NCBI GenBank assembly: GCA_937941095.1
Contig: CALDYJ010000034.1
Span: forward strand, 1-47,108
Length of the DNA stretch: 47,108 nt
From: an uncultured Saprospiraceae bacterium
Lineage (GTDB): Bacteria; Bacteroidota; Bacteroidia; Chitinophagales; Saprospiraceae
Reading direction: 5' to 3'
The position numbers and the translations under genes were made by a program. The notes beneath the pieces are model-generated. The model saw only the letters and a program-made list of their open reading frames with translations, had not been told where the DNA came from and searched no databases. Below, one piece after another: positions 9,701 through 18,500 of the stretch (within the stretch, counting starts at the first letter, position 1; each line of letters begins with the position of its first letter).

Positions 9701-10463
9701 TCCAGTAGGTTCATATACTACTTATGACAATCAAGACTTCGGTACCGTAAAAGGAATGACATTGTTTTACGAAATGAAACGAGTAAGGAATTTAGCTTTT
9801 TACGCTTCTTACACCTTGCAATTTGCTGATGGTACTGGTTCCGATGCAGATTCGCAAGCTGGCATTACTTCAAGAGGTAACCTTAGAAATTTATTTCCGC
9901 TTACTAGAGATGAGAGACATAATTTTAATCTTTCTCTGGACCTTAGATATGGCAGTGATAAGAAATATAATGGACCTAAAATATTAGCCAAACCAATTTT
10001 TGAAAATGCAGGAATAAATTTGAGTTATACTGCTGTCTCAGGTAGACCATATTCCAAAGAGCTCATTCCTGATGTCTTGGATTCCAGAGGAGCTTTTGGT
10101 TCAATTAATGGATCCAGATTGCCTTGGAATTCTTGGTTAAATTTAAAAGTAGATAAGTACTTTCCAATTTATTTTGGAGACAAAGAAAACAGAGATCTTA
10201 AAAAGAAAATAGGCATCAATGTGTTTTTTAGAGTACAGAATTTGTTAAATCAAAAAAACATCATCGAAGTTTATAAAGGAACAGGTTCTGCTTCTGACGA
10301 TGGCTATCTTAGCTCAACTTATGGTGAGGATGCAATTCGTCAAACCTTAGAGTCGGGACAAAATCTTGAATCCTATTTAGATTCTTATCAATGGAGAGGG
10401 TTAAATGGCACATTTTATTCTTTGCCTAGAAGGATGTTTCTTGGAGCCAGTGTGAGGTTCTAA
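6732..10463 (+). CDS. TonB-dependent receptor with carboxypeptidase-regulatory-like domain (paralog 1)
   Basis: A 1243-residue outer-membrane receptor. Order: signal peptide (1 to about 22, ending in FSQ), carboxypeptidase-D regulatory-like beta-sandwich (about 23-105, TTLQGKIIDDVTGE ... DGNYSFSNLDPGT), plug domain (about 115-225, ending GGTSAVYGDFTGGVV) and a very long 22-strand-type barrel finishing in ...RMFLGASVRF with C-terminal Phe. Such receptors import a ligand using TonB-ExbBD energy. It is closely related along its full length to the receptor at 11803-15567, with identical blocks such as GLRVDRYDANTKVLKDP. Unlike that paralog it has no secreted-protein or PorV-family gene behind it; a 46-bp palindrome follows its stop. 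There is no SusD gene, so a glycan-utilisation (Sus) role is not supported. The ligand is unknown. Confidence 0.93.
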   Translation: MKLKILIALSFYLLFIANTFSQNTTLQGKIIDDVTGEEVMFANVVISKDGSFVEGTITDVDGNYSFSNLDPGTCSIEISSIGYGEKIISDYRILQEKSNILNVSITQGIDLPVVEVRDRGIFSTDETDGGREIGAKEIQNKGLTSIPDLIKTTAAVTSSDDGEEVSIKAGLLGSTAYIQDGMRVSEMDVPVDEIESIKVVTGGTSAVYGDFTGGVVTVVSKGPSLKYKGSIQMETSEPLNGYGYNLLRTSLSGPIIKKKIGDDKEQSILGFRLSGQFRLRKDDDPSALPVYVVKDEVLDELLENPVQENLVGGLSTYQPAAQDLTNADMQVLKVRPNEEERKSNFTAVIQAKPTDKIDVRISGTYSDEQDQFTPGYGSSQTSNDRERYAAWRGTWTALNSKNNPINNRNRLSGILRLKHKIGAQEFDPNNPTKKLKKHSFIQNASYDLNIGVEKIKRELGDPRHGDNFFAYGHIGFFDYNWTPFLGDPDFDNILSHVDYRRNLNAYSPGTSNPVLSNYNNAFQDSTNENDFLLINGDYRNGVVHEVWGLHENVGTVYNLFSKRDNDFYNFKANCTFDLIPKGGLDKGRHSIQFGLNYEQRFLRGYDIQPSALWLTARGQVNRHLTGVDESNVIGAFLDPNTGLEYLQYAAQNNSEEFEGAYFYQRVRELDGSSNDQFFNVDKLLPEELSLDLFSAQELMDDSRLGLDFYGFDYTGKKLSNDVNFSDFFTSVDENGVRDHPIAAFKPIYTAVYLQDKFTYKDLILKLGLRVDRYDANTKVLKDPYTLYEGMNAKDFYAQDEASDLIRPENVADDFVVYVSGDAKQSNDLTAFRKGEQWYFPNGEAANGGNVVFGGGVVTPKRYKDRNYNIRSKGFDIDNSFTDYKPQTNWMPRLAFSFPISNHANFFAHYDVLVQRPSATQARATPLEYFYMEERSASTIFQNPNLQPQRTVDYEVGFQQLLTESSLLKITAHYREMRDMVQRRTYSFVANPVGSYTTYDNQDFGTVKGMTLFYEMKRVRNLAFYASYTLQFADGTGSDADSQAGITSRGNLRNLFPLTRDERHNFNLSLDLRYGSDKKYNGPKILAKPIFENAGINLSYTAVSGRPYSKELIPDVLDSRGAFGSINGSRLPWNSWLNLKVDKYFPIYFGDKENRDLKKKIGINVFFRVQNLLNQKNIIEVYKGTGSASDDGYLSSTYGEDAIRQTLESGQNLESYLDSYQWRGLNGTFYSLPRRMFLGASVRF

Positions 10464-10492
10464 TGGTTTAACATGGATCAAAACGTTAAAAT

Positions 10493-10538
10493 CGCAGAAG
10501 CCTTGTGATGGTCTTAAGACCATCACAAGGCTTCTGCG
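10493..10538. terminator. 46-bp perfect palindrome, probable bidirectional transcription stop
   Basis: Every base from 10493 (CGCAGAAGCC...) to 10538 pairs with its partner around the centre CTTAAG, with no mismatch. In RNA this gives a stem of about 21 bp closed by UUAA, stronger than any other intergenic hairpin seen in the window. It lies 29 bases after the receptor stop codon. There is no U-tract behind it, so classical intrinsic termination is uncertain; it could also be an mRNA-stabilising 3' end or a dimeric protein site. Confidence 0.6.
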
Positions 10539-10560
10539 TATCTTCATCTTATGAAGATAC
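10538..10560 (+). promoter_or_regulatory. Hairpin that includes the start codon of the downstream dehydrogenase gene
   Basis: GTATCTTCAT (10538-10547), loop CTT, ATGAAGATAC (10551-10560) is a perfect 10-bp inverted repeat. The ATG of the next gene is the first three bases of the 3' arm, paired to CAT at 10545-10547. It shares base 10538 with the preceding palindrome, so the two structures are back to back. A folded leader would hide the start codon. Confidence 0.55.
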
Positions 10561-11492
10561 TTATCCTCAGAAAGATTCATCCTGAATTCATCAAACAAAG
10601 TCTTGCTTTAGGCCATGAAGTAAATTATCAAGCGGAACTTCCAAAATCAAAAGTGAGCAAGATTATTCATGAATATGATATCTTAATTGTTGGAAGATTA
10701 GATCTAACCATTGATGAAGCTTTATTAAAAAAAGCCAAAAATCTAAAAATTATTGGTAGACCAGGTTCTGGTTTAGATATGATCGATTTAAGTTATTGTA
10801 AGATTAGAGACATCCAAGTAATTAATTCACCAGAAGCTAACAGCAATGCTGTCGGAGAACATGCGATGGCCATGCTCTTAATGCTCCTCAATAAGCTTAG
10901 ATCCGCTGATCTAGAAGTAAAAAATTTAATTTGGGAGCGTGAAAAGAACAGAGGTTTTGAGCTAAAAGGTCAAAAAGTTGGAATTATTGGCTTTGGACAC
11001 ACTGGAAAACAGTTTGCAAAAAAATTAAGTGGCTTTGAAGTAGAGGTTTTAGCTTACGACAAATATAAAACGAATTATTGCTCAGATTTGAGCCATGTAA
11101 AAGAAGTCAAGCTTGAAGAAGTCTGGAAAGAAGCCGACATCATTAGTTTTCATTTACAGCATAATGAAGAAACACATCATTATCTAAATGCTGATTTTAT
11201 AGAAGCTTGTCAAAAGGATTTTATCTTAATAAATACCTCAAGAGGAAAAATTGTAGATACAAAAGCATTGTACCGAGGATTAATAGATGGAAAAATAAAA
11301 GGAGCTTGTTTAGATGTACTAGAAAACGAAAAGCCACTGACTTACAATAGTTTAGAGCTAGAATTGTATAAAAATTTATTTAAACTTAAGCAAGTAATCG
11401 TTAGTCCTCATGTGGCGGGATGGTCTCAAAGATCTAAAATAGCTATGTCCATGGTCTTATTCGATAAAATCATGAAGGCTTTAGATTATTAG
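10551..11492 (+). CDS. D-isomer-specific 2-hydroxyacid dehydrogenase
   Basis: A 313-residue cytosolic NAD(P)-dependent oxidoreductase of the D-2-hydroxyacid dehydrogenase family (D-3-phosphoglycerate, D-lactate and glycerate dehydrogenases). N-terminal substrate domain with IIGRPGSGLDMID, Rossmann motif GIIGFGHTGKQFA near 143-155, and the family's Arg-Glu-His set: Arg in NTSRGKIVDTKAL, Glu in CLDVLENE and His in SPHVAGWS. It lacks the ACT domain of long SerA proteins. The start is set by the MKILIL first beta strand of the fold, although this ATG lies inside a perfect hairpin. It sits alone between the two receptor paralogs on the same strand. Substrate is uncertain; phosphoglycerate or a related hydroxypyruvate/glycerate reaction is possible. 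Confidence 0.85.
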   Translation: MKILILRKIHPEFIKQSLALGHEVNYQAELPKSKVSKIIHEYDILIVGRLDLTIDEALLKKAKNLKIIGRPGSGLDMIDLSYCKIRDIQVINSPEANSNAVGEHAMAMLLMLLNKLRSADLEVKNLIWEREKNRGFELKGQKVGIIGFGHTGKQFAKKLSGFEVEVLAYDKYKTNYCSDLSHVKEVKLEEVWKEADIISFHLQHNEETHHYLNADFIEACQKDFILINTSRGKIVDTKALYRGLIDGKIKGACLDVLENEKPLTYNSLELELYKNLFKLKQVIVSPHVAGWSQRSKIAMSMVLFDKIMKALDY

Positions 11493-11802
11493 ATTAGAAA
11501 CCTGATTATACGTCTTGAATTACAAAAAACTAGATAGATTTCACCTTATCTTTATCAAGCATTTACAGTAGTTTGAGCGAAACATAGATACACAAATTAG
11601 ATACACTGAAGAATAAGTTACAAATAGCAGAAAAAATTAATGTGTGCACATTTTTTTTGAATAGTAATTTCAAAGACAATAAAATACGACATGTAGACGA
11701 TTGGAGAGCACTTATTTTTTGAAAACAAGGGCATTTTTCTTAACATTGCGGACTTATCTGAAGTTGAATTATAACAATTTTTAAATAATTAAAACAAACT
11801 GT
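11493..11802. other. Intergenic region ahead of the receptor/T9SS/PorV operon
   Basis: 310 bases without a gene. The first 200 are plain AT-rich sequence. The last 90 hold a candidate promoter (11718-11748) and an A/T-rich untranslated leader of about 50 bases with no Shine-Dalgarno. No tRNA, riboswitch or strong hairpin was recognised. Confidence 0.6.
11718..11748 (+). promoter_or_regulatory. Candidate promoter of the receptor/T9SS/PorV operon
   Basis: TTTG (11718-11721), a 19-base spacer (11722-11740) and TAACATTG (11741-11748), one mismatch from TAnnTTTG. Spacing is as described for Bacteroides and Flavobacterium housekeeping promoters. Transcription would start near 11755, giving a leader of about 48 bases. 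Confidence 0.55.
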
Positions 11803-14800
11803 ATGACACGAAATGTACTACTAGCATTATTGTTCCTTTTTGGTTTTGGAACAGCGGTCATTGGTCAGAACACCTCACTCCAAGGAAAAATCACAGATCA
11901 AGATAATGGTGAGCCCATTTTATTTGGAACAGTGGCCTTAATTAAGGATGGAAACATACTTACGGGTACTGAAACAGATTTTGATGGTAATTACAGCTTT
12001 TCTAACGTAGATCCTGGGACCTACGATGTTGAAGCTTCCTATGTAGGCTACCAACCTACGAGAATTACTGGAGTAGTTGTTTTTGCTGGAAAATCTAACA
12101 TTCTTGATGTTCAAATGGGCGAAGGAGAAGGGGTAACACTCGACGAGATCGTGGTAATTGAATTTAGAGAACCTTTGATTGAACAGGATAATACTACCCA
12201 AGGTAGTATTGTGACCTCTGATGAAATTAAAAACCTTCCTACAAGAAGTATTAATGGTTTAGCCTCAACATCTGCTGGTGTCGGTGCTGCTGATGACGGA
12301 GACGATCTATCCGTGAGAGGATCAAGAACTGAAGGAACCGTCTATTACATTGATGGAGTTCAAGTAAGAGGTAACTTATTACCTGAATCAGAAATTGATC
12401 AACTTCAAGTAATTACTGGAGGTGTTGATGCGAGTTATGGAGACGTAACTGGTGGTGTCATTTCTATAACAACAAAAGGACCTTCTTCAAGATTTGCTGG
12501 AGGTTTAGAATTAGAAACATCTGAGCCTTTTGATAATTATGGATATAATCTAATTAGAGCAAATGTCAGTGGACCAATCTTAAAAAGAACATTAGATGAT
12601 GGTACAACAAGATCTCTATTAGGTTTTAGATTATCAGGTCAATACAGAAAACAAGCAGATGATGATGCTCCTGCTTTGCCAGTTTACGTGGTAAAGGATG
12701 AAGTGAGAGAAGCATTAATTAATGATCCAGTAAAGCAAATAATTGTTTCTGGTGTCCCAGGTTTTATACCTGCTGCAAATGAATTAACGAATGATGATGT
12801 TGATGCATTAGATTTTAGACCAAATGAAGAAAATGAAAGAGTAGATTTTACTGCAAAATTAGATGCAAGATTATCTGATGCCATTGACATCACGCTTAGT
12901 GGTACATATAGTGACGAAACCGATAGATTTACTCCTGGTTATGGAGAAGTATTAACGGCAAGTGATAGAGCAACATACGCTTTTTGGAGAGGAACTTGGA
13001 CTACCTTAAATAGTCACAATAATCCTACAGAATATGATTCGCGATACAGAGGAAATTTAAGATTTAGACACCGTTTAGGTAAGCAAGGGGTGAGTCAGAG
13101 TGTAGAAGGTGAAGAAAGGAAAGCGAGTGTTATTCAAAACGCTTCTTATATCCTTCAATTTGGTTACGAAAAGAGTTTATACGATGTTTCTGACATGAGA
13201 CATGGAGACGACTTGTTTTCTTATGGTCACATCGGAACATTTGATTATGATTATGTTCCTGCAACCGGAGACTCTGAGTGGACTGGAGCAACACGTATAC
13301 CTTTTGTAGGAGATATCGCGCATGTAGATTATACTGAAGTTTTTACGGGATATACACCAGGAAGTGCTAATCCAACTTTAGCTAACTACAATAAATTATT
13401 TGAAGACACTTCAAATGAAAACGATTTTCTAATTGTAAATGGTGACTATAGAGGTGTTGTTCATGAATCATGGAATTTGCACGAAAACGTAGGTACTGTT
13501 TATAACTTATTCAGACAAAGAGACAGAGACTACTATACTTTTAAAGCAACTTCTTCTTTCGACATTGTTCCTAATGGAAACTCTGAGAAAGGAAGACACA
13601 GTATACAGTTTGGTATTAACTACGAACAAAGATTTTTAAGAGGCTACGACATTAGACCAACGGGGCTTTGGGTAGTAGCAAGAGGACAACAAAATAGACA
13701 CCTTCAAGGTATTGACACTACAAATGTAATTGGAACATTCCAAGATACTATTAATGGCATACCATATACTTTCGATCAATTTGCTCCTGGAGATCAATCA
13801 GCTGATTTTGAAGGCAATTATTTTTTCCAAAGAGCAAGAGCAATAGATGGTACTGCAATTAATGAATATTTTAATGTAGATAAATTAAATCCTGACCAAT
13901 TAAGCCTTGATTTATTTAGTGCTCAAGAATTGAATGATGATCCAAACTTGGCCTTAAATTATTACGGTTATGATTATCAAGGTAACAAACTCGGCAACGA
14001 CGTCACATTTGATGATTTCTTTACTTCGGTCGATGAGAATGGAGTCAGGGATCATCCAATAGCTGCTTTCCAACCCATCTATGCGGCAGCTTATATACAA
14101 GATAAATTTACGTTTAGAGACATCATTTTTAGATTAGGTTTAAGGGTTGATAGGTATGACGCCAATACAAAAGTATTGAAAGATCCTTTTACACTATATG
14201 AAGGTATGAATGCAAAAGATTTTTATGCATTATCTGATGCTACTGATTTAGTGAGACCAAATGGAGTAGAGGATGATTTTACAGTTTATGTGAATGGAGA
14301 TGCAGATAGATCTTTTGATGTTGCAGGTTATAGAGATGGAGAACAATGGTATTTTCCTGATGGAAGTGCTGCAAATGGCGGTAACATCGTTTTTGGTGGT
14401 AATGTCGTAAACCCAAGAATTTACTCAGAAAGAGTAAATGCCATTAGAGATAGAAACTTTGACATAAGTAATTCATTTAAGGATTATGAACCAGAAATTA
14501 ATTGGATGCCAAGACTTGCATTTTCATTCCCAATTTCTGATGAGGCTAACTTCTTTGCACATTATGATATACTTGTACAAAGACCTGCTTCTGGTCAAGC
14601 TTTAACGACTCCTCTTCAATATTTTTACATGGAAGAGAGAAACAATATACTTTTTGAAAATCCAAATTTGAAACCACAAAGAACGGTTGATTACGAAGTT
14701 GGATTCCAACAAAAACTTTCAAATTCATCTGCACTTAAAATTGCAGCTTACTACAAAGAAATGAGAGATATGATCCAAAGAAGGACTTATGGTTTTGTAG

Positions 14801-15567
14801 CGAGTCCGGTTGGTGAATACACAACTTTTGATAACCAAGATTTTGGTACAGTAAAAGGATTTTCATTATCCTATGATTTAAGAAGAACAGCAAACATTAC
14901 TGTAAATGCAACTTATACACTACAGTTTGCTGATGGTACAGGATCAGATGCAGATTCACAAGCTGGTCTAACATCAAGAGGAAATTTAAGAACATTATTT
15001 CCACTTAATTTTGATGAAAGACACAGACTTAATTTAATACTAGATTACAGATACGGTTCTGGTAAAAAGTACAATGGTCCTACAATAGGCGGAAAAGAAA
15101 TTTTTGCTAATGCAGGAATAAACTTAAATGGAGTTTCAGTTTCAGGTAGACCATACTCAAGAAACTTAATTCCTGATGTGCTTGGATCTAGAGGTAGAAT
15201 TGGTGCATTAAATGGCGCTAGAAGACCTTGGAATTACTGGTTGAATCTTAAAATTGATAAGCAATTTACGATTGCTTTGAATAAGGAAGAACCAAATTCT
15301 TCTAAGAGAAATATCGGAGTAAATGTATACTTGAGAGTTCAAAACTTATTGGATCAATTGAACATTATTGATGTTTACAGAGCTACTGGTTCTGCAGAAG
15401 ATGATGGGTACTTAGCTTCTCCTATTGGACAAGATGCTGCTAGATCTGTTCTTGAAACAGGTCAGAGTGTACAGTCTTTCCAAGACTCTTACCAATGGAG
15501 ATTAATAAATCCAACTTTTTATTCACTTCCTAGAAGAATGTACTTGGGAGCATCAATCAATTTTTAA
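11803..15567 (+). CDS. TonB-dependent receptor with carboxypeptidase-regulatory-like domain (paralog 2)
   Basis: A 1254-residue outer-membrane receptor, paralogous over its whole length to the one at 6732. Signal peptide 1 to about 21 (ending VIGQ), regulatory-like beta-sandwich (about 22-105, TSLQGKITDQDNGEPILFGT), plug (about 120-230, with VYYIDGVQVRG and GGVDASYGDVTGGVIS) and a barrel ending RRMYLGASINF with terminal Phe. Shared invariant blocks with the paralog include FFTSVDENGVRDHPIAAF. Only 29 bases separate it from the T9SS-type gene, and a PorV-family gene follows, so the three are probably one operon driven from about 11755. Arginine is coded almost only by AGA, hinting at strong expression. 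The ligand is unknown; no SusD or hydrolase gene is nearby. Confidence 0.93.
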   Translation: MTRNVLLALLFLFGFGTAVIGQNTSLQGKITDQDNGEPILFGTVALIKDGNILTGTETDFDGNYSFSNVDPGTYDVEASYVGYQPTRITGVVVFAGKSNILDVQMGEGEGVTLDEIVVIEFREPLIEQDNTTQGSIVTSDEIKNLPTRSINGLASTSAGVGAADDGDDLSVRGSRTEGTVYYIDGVQVRGNLLPESEIDQLQVITGGVDASYGDVTGGVISITTKGPSSRFAGGLELETSEPFDNYGYNLIRANVSGPILKRTLDDGTTRSLLGFRLSGQYRKQADDDAPALPVYVVKDEVREALINDPVKQIIVSGVPGFIPAANELTNDDVDALDFRPNEENERVDFTAKLDARLSDAIDITLSGTYSDETDRFTPGYGEVLTASDRATYAFWRGTWTTLNSHNNPTEYDSRYRGNLRFRHRLGKQGVSQSVEGEERKASVIQNASYILQFGYEKSLYDVSDMRHGDDLFSYGHIGTFDYDYVPATGDSEWTGATRIPFVGDIAHVDYTEVFTGYTPGSANPTLANYNKLFEDTSNENDFLIVNGDYRGVVHESWNLHENVGTVYNLFRQRDRDYYTFKATSSFDIVPNGNSEKGRHSIQFGINYEQRFLRGYDIRPTGLWVVARGQQNRHLQGIDTTNVIGTFQDTINGIPYTFDQFAPGDQSADFEGNYFFQRARAIDGTAINEYFNVDKLNPDQLSLDLFSAQELNDDPNLALNYYGYDYQGNKLGNDVTFDDFFTSVDENGVRDHPIAAFQPIYAAAYIQDKFTFRDIIFRLGLRVDRYDANTKVLKDPFTLYEGMNAKDFYALSDATDLVRPNGVEDDFTVYVNGDADRSFDVAGYRDGEQWYFPDGSAANGGNIVFGGNVVNPRIYSERVNAIRDRNFDISNSFKDYEPEINWMPRLAFSFPISDEANFFAHYDILVQRPASGQALTTPLQYFYMEERNNILFENPNLKPQRTVDYEVGFQQKLSNSSALKIAAYYKEMRDMIQRRTYGFVASPVGEYTTFDNQDFGTVKGFSLSYDLRRTANITVNATYTLQFADGTGSDADSQAGLTSRGNLRTLFPLNFDERHRLNLILDYRYGSGKKYNGPTIGGKEIFANAGINLNGVSVSGRPYSRNLIPDVLGSRGRIGALNGARRPWNYWLNLKIDKQFTIALNKEEPNSSKRNIGVNVYLRVQNLLDQLNIIDVYRATGSAEDDGYLASPIGQDAARSVLETGQSVQSFQDSYQWRLINPTFYSLPRRMYLGASINF

Positions 15568-15596
15568 AATTAAAACACACATCAAAATCTCTTAAG

Positions 15597-18500
15597 ATGA
15601 TGAAAAATATTAAATACACTTTAGTCGCGATCTTGTGTTTCGGTTTTATGAATGCTACGTATGCATTTAAAAATCCTGAAACGGATCGTACGCAAAGCCA
15701 GACTTCCTATCGGATGGATTGCGCATTGGCTACAGCAGAAGATGACCTCGATGTCAACAACGTAAGAGCTAGACTTCTTGTAGGTGGTGACGTTTGGTGG
15801 GATGGATCTAACGGTAGATACATTGTACCAAAAGTTGCAGCTGGTCTTGATGAAGTTTCTTCAATTTTTGCTGGAGCTGTTTGGTTGGGTGGAGTTGACC
15901 CTGCAGGAAACTTAAAAGTTGCCGCTAAACAATATGGAACTGCAAATGGACAAACAGATTTCTGGCCTGGCCCATTAGATCCAATCAATGGTACAGTCGA
16001 TGCAGAAACTTGTTCAGAATGGGATAGACAATTTGAAGTGCTAGGATCTAACATAGATCTCCACCTTCAAAACTATAACAAATTTGTTGTTCAAGACAGT
16101 AGTGATTATCCTACGGATTTGATTCCTTTGGACGTAAAAGGATGGCCTGCTAGAGGAAATGAATTCTTTTTTGTTTTGAATGATTTCGAATTACCTAATA
16201 CGGATCAAGGTTTAGGAGCTTTCCATGATGAAAATGGTGACGGCCTTTACCAACCACAATTTGGAGATTATCCTATTATTGAAATTAGAGGTTGTCCTTT
16301 ACCACAATATCCCGATCAAATGTTCTTTTGGATTTACAATGATGCAGGTGGGGTTCACTCCACGCAAGGTGATGCGATCCAGATGGAAATACAAGTTCAA
16401 GCTTTTGCTTATGCAACGAACGATGAGCTTAATGATATGACATTTACTAGATACAAGTTGATCAATAGAGCAGTGGAAAGTATTGATAGTACTTTCTTTG
16501 CAATGTGGGTTGATGGCGATTTAGGGTGTTCAGAAGATGATTACATCGGCTGTGATACAACAAGATCATTAATGTATGTATACAATCAAGATGCAGTAGA
16601 TGGTGCAACTGGTGATGCTTGTCCTGGTGGTGTAAATACCTATGGTGCAAACGTTCCTATTGTTGGGGTAGATTACTTTAGAGGTCCTTTAGCACCAAGA
16701 TTAGCTAATGGTACTACACCTCCTTTAGGTGTTATGCCTGATACTTTGATTGAGCTAGGGATGACTTCTTTTGTTTATCACAATAGAGGTGTCGGTAACC
16801 CTCCTCCTCAAACGACAGATCCAGGTAATGCACAACAGTACTACAACTACCTTACAGGTTCTTGGCTAGATGGTTCACCAGTTACTTTTGGTGGAAATGG
16901 TGTAGGTGGAAACTTACCAACTAAGTATGTATTCCCTGATGCTCCTAATAATGACAATGGATGGTCAATGTGTACTTCAGATTTACCATTTGATGATAGA
17001 CGAACTATTCAAGCTTCTGGTCCTTTTAGATTGGATCCAGGAAGAATTAATGAGTTGATTGTTGGAGTTCCATGGATTCCTGAATTGGCTTACCCTTGTC
17101 CAGATATCTCAAGATTACAAAGAGCTGATGATTTGGCTCAAAACTTATTTGACAATTGTTTTGACATTACAGATGGTCCAGATGCACCAGATGTATGTTC
17201 TATAGAATTAGATAGAAAAGTAGTATTCATTCTTACAAACGATAACATCTCTTCAAATAATTCAAATGAAGATTATTGTGAACTTGACGTAAGATCTACA
17301 GCTCCACCAGAATTATTTACTGAAAAAGAAAGATCTTATGTTTTTGAAGGTTATAAAGTATATCAATTGGTTGGACCAGATGTTACTACTGGTGAACTTA
17401 ATAACCCAGAAAGAGCAGAAGTTGTTTTCCAATGTGATGTTAAAAATGGAGTAAGTGAAATTTTTAATTGGAGTGAGGTGCCTAATCCGAATGGAGCAGC
17501 TAATAATGAAGATGAGACCTTATTTACACCTGAACTTATGGTAGAAGGTGATGATGAAGGTATCCTTCATACTTTTGAAATTACAGAAGATAAATTTGCT
17601 ACTGGTGATAATACAGATTTGATTAACCACAAGAAATATTACTTCGTTGCTATTGCATATGGTTATAATAACCCACAGTTGTTTTCACCAGAAACAAAAG
17701 TTGGACAAGAAAGACCTTACTTAGAAGGTAGAAGAAACATTAAAACGTACACCGTAACACCAAGGCCAATTGTAAACAGACAGCTTGCTTCTGATTATGG
17801 CGATGGTGCAGAAATTATTAGACTTGATGGGACTGGTGCAGGAGGATTTTTCTTAGATATTTCTGATGAAGAAAGAAACAGAATATTTGATGCTCAGGAA
17901 GGTGGCACTGCTGATAATCCTTCTGATTATACTGGTGAGATAACTTACCTTCCAGGATCCGCTCCAATTGAAGTTAAAGTTCATGATCCTTTAGCTGTAG
18001 TTGATGGAGAGTACATTTTAAGATTTGAACAAGATTCTAAAATTAGTACTGGAGAAATAGGTTGGGTATTATATGATGGCTCAGGAGATAATATACTTGA
18101 TACATCTACAGAAACAATTGAACAATTAAACGAACAGATCCTAGGTGATTTAGGATTTACAATTTCTGTTAGACAAACTGAAGATGCAGGTAATTTAGAA
18201 GAAGAAAGCAATGGTGGTATTGGACAAACAATTACTTATGCAGATCCTGCAATTAGTTGGTTACAAGCTATACCAGATGATTCAGATCAAGCAGTAAACT
18301 TCATGCCTACTGGTCCTGAAGAAATCTATTTTGATGATGATCCTACTCAGTATTATTCAAACTTTGGTTCTGGTCATTACCAACCATTTACTTTGGCTGA
18401 TCATAACGTAAGACAAAATACTTTCTACATCACTCCAGGATGGATGAATTCTGGTTCAGAAATTGCGCACATTCAAAATCCATTAGCTAACTTAAACAAT

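Noticed and set aside
15707..16054. 115-codon minus-strand frame inside the T9SS-type gene
   Set aside because: Antisense to a clear coding region with signal peptide and conserved blocks; no start context or family resemblance.
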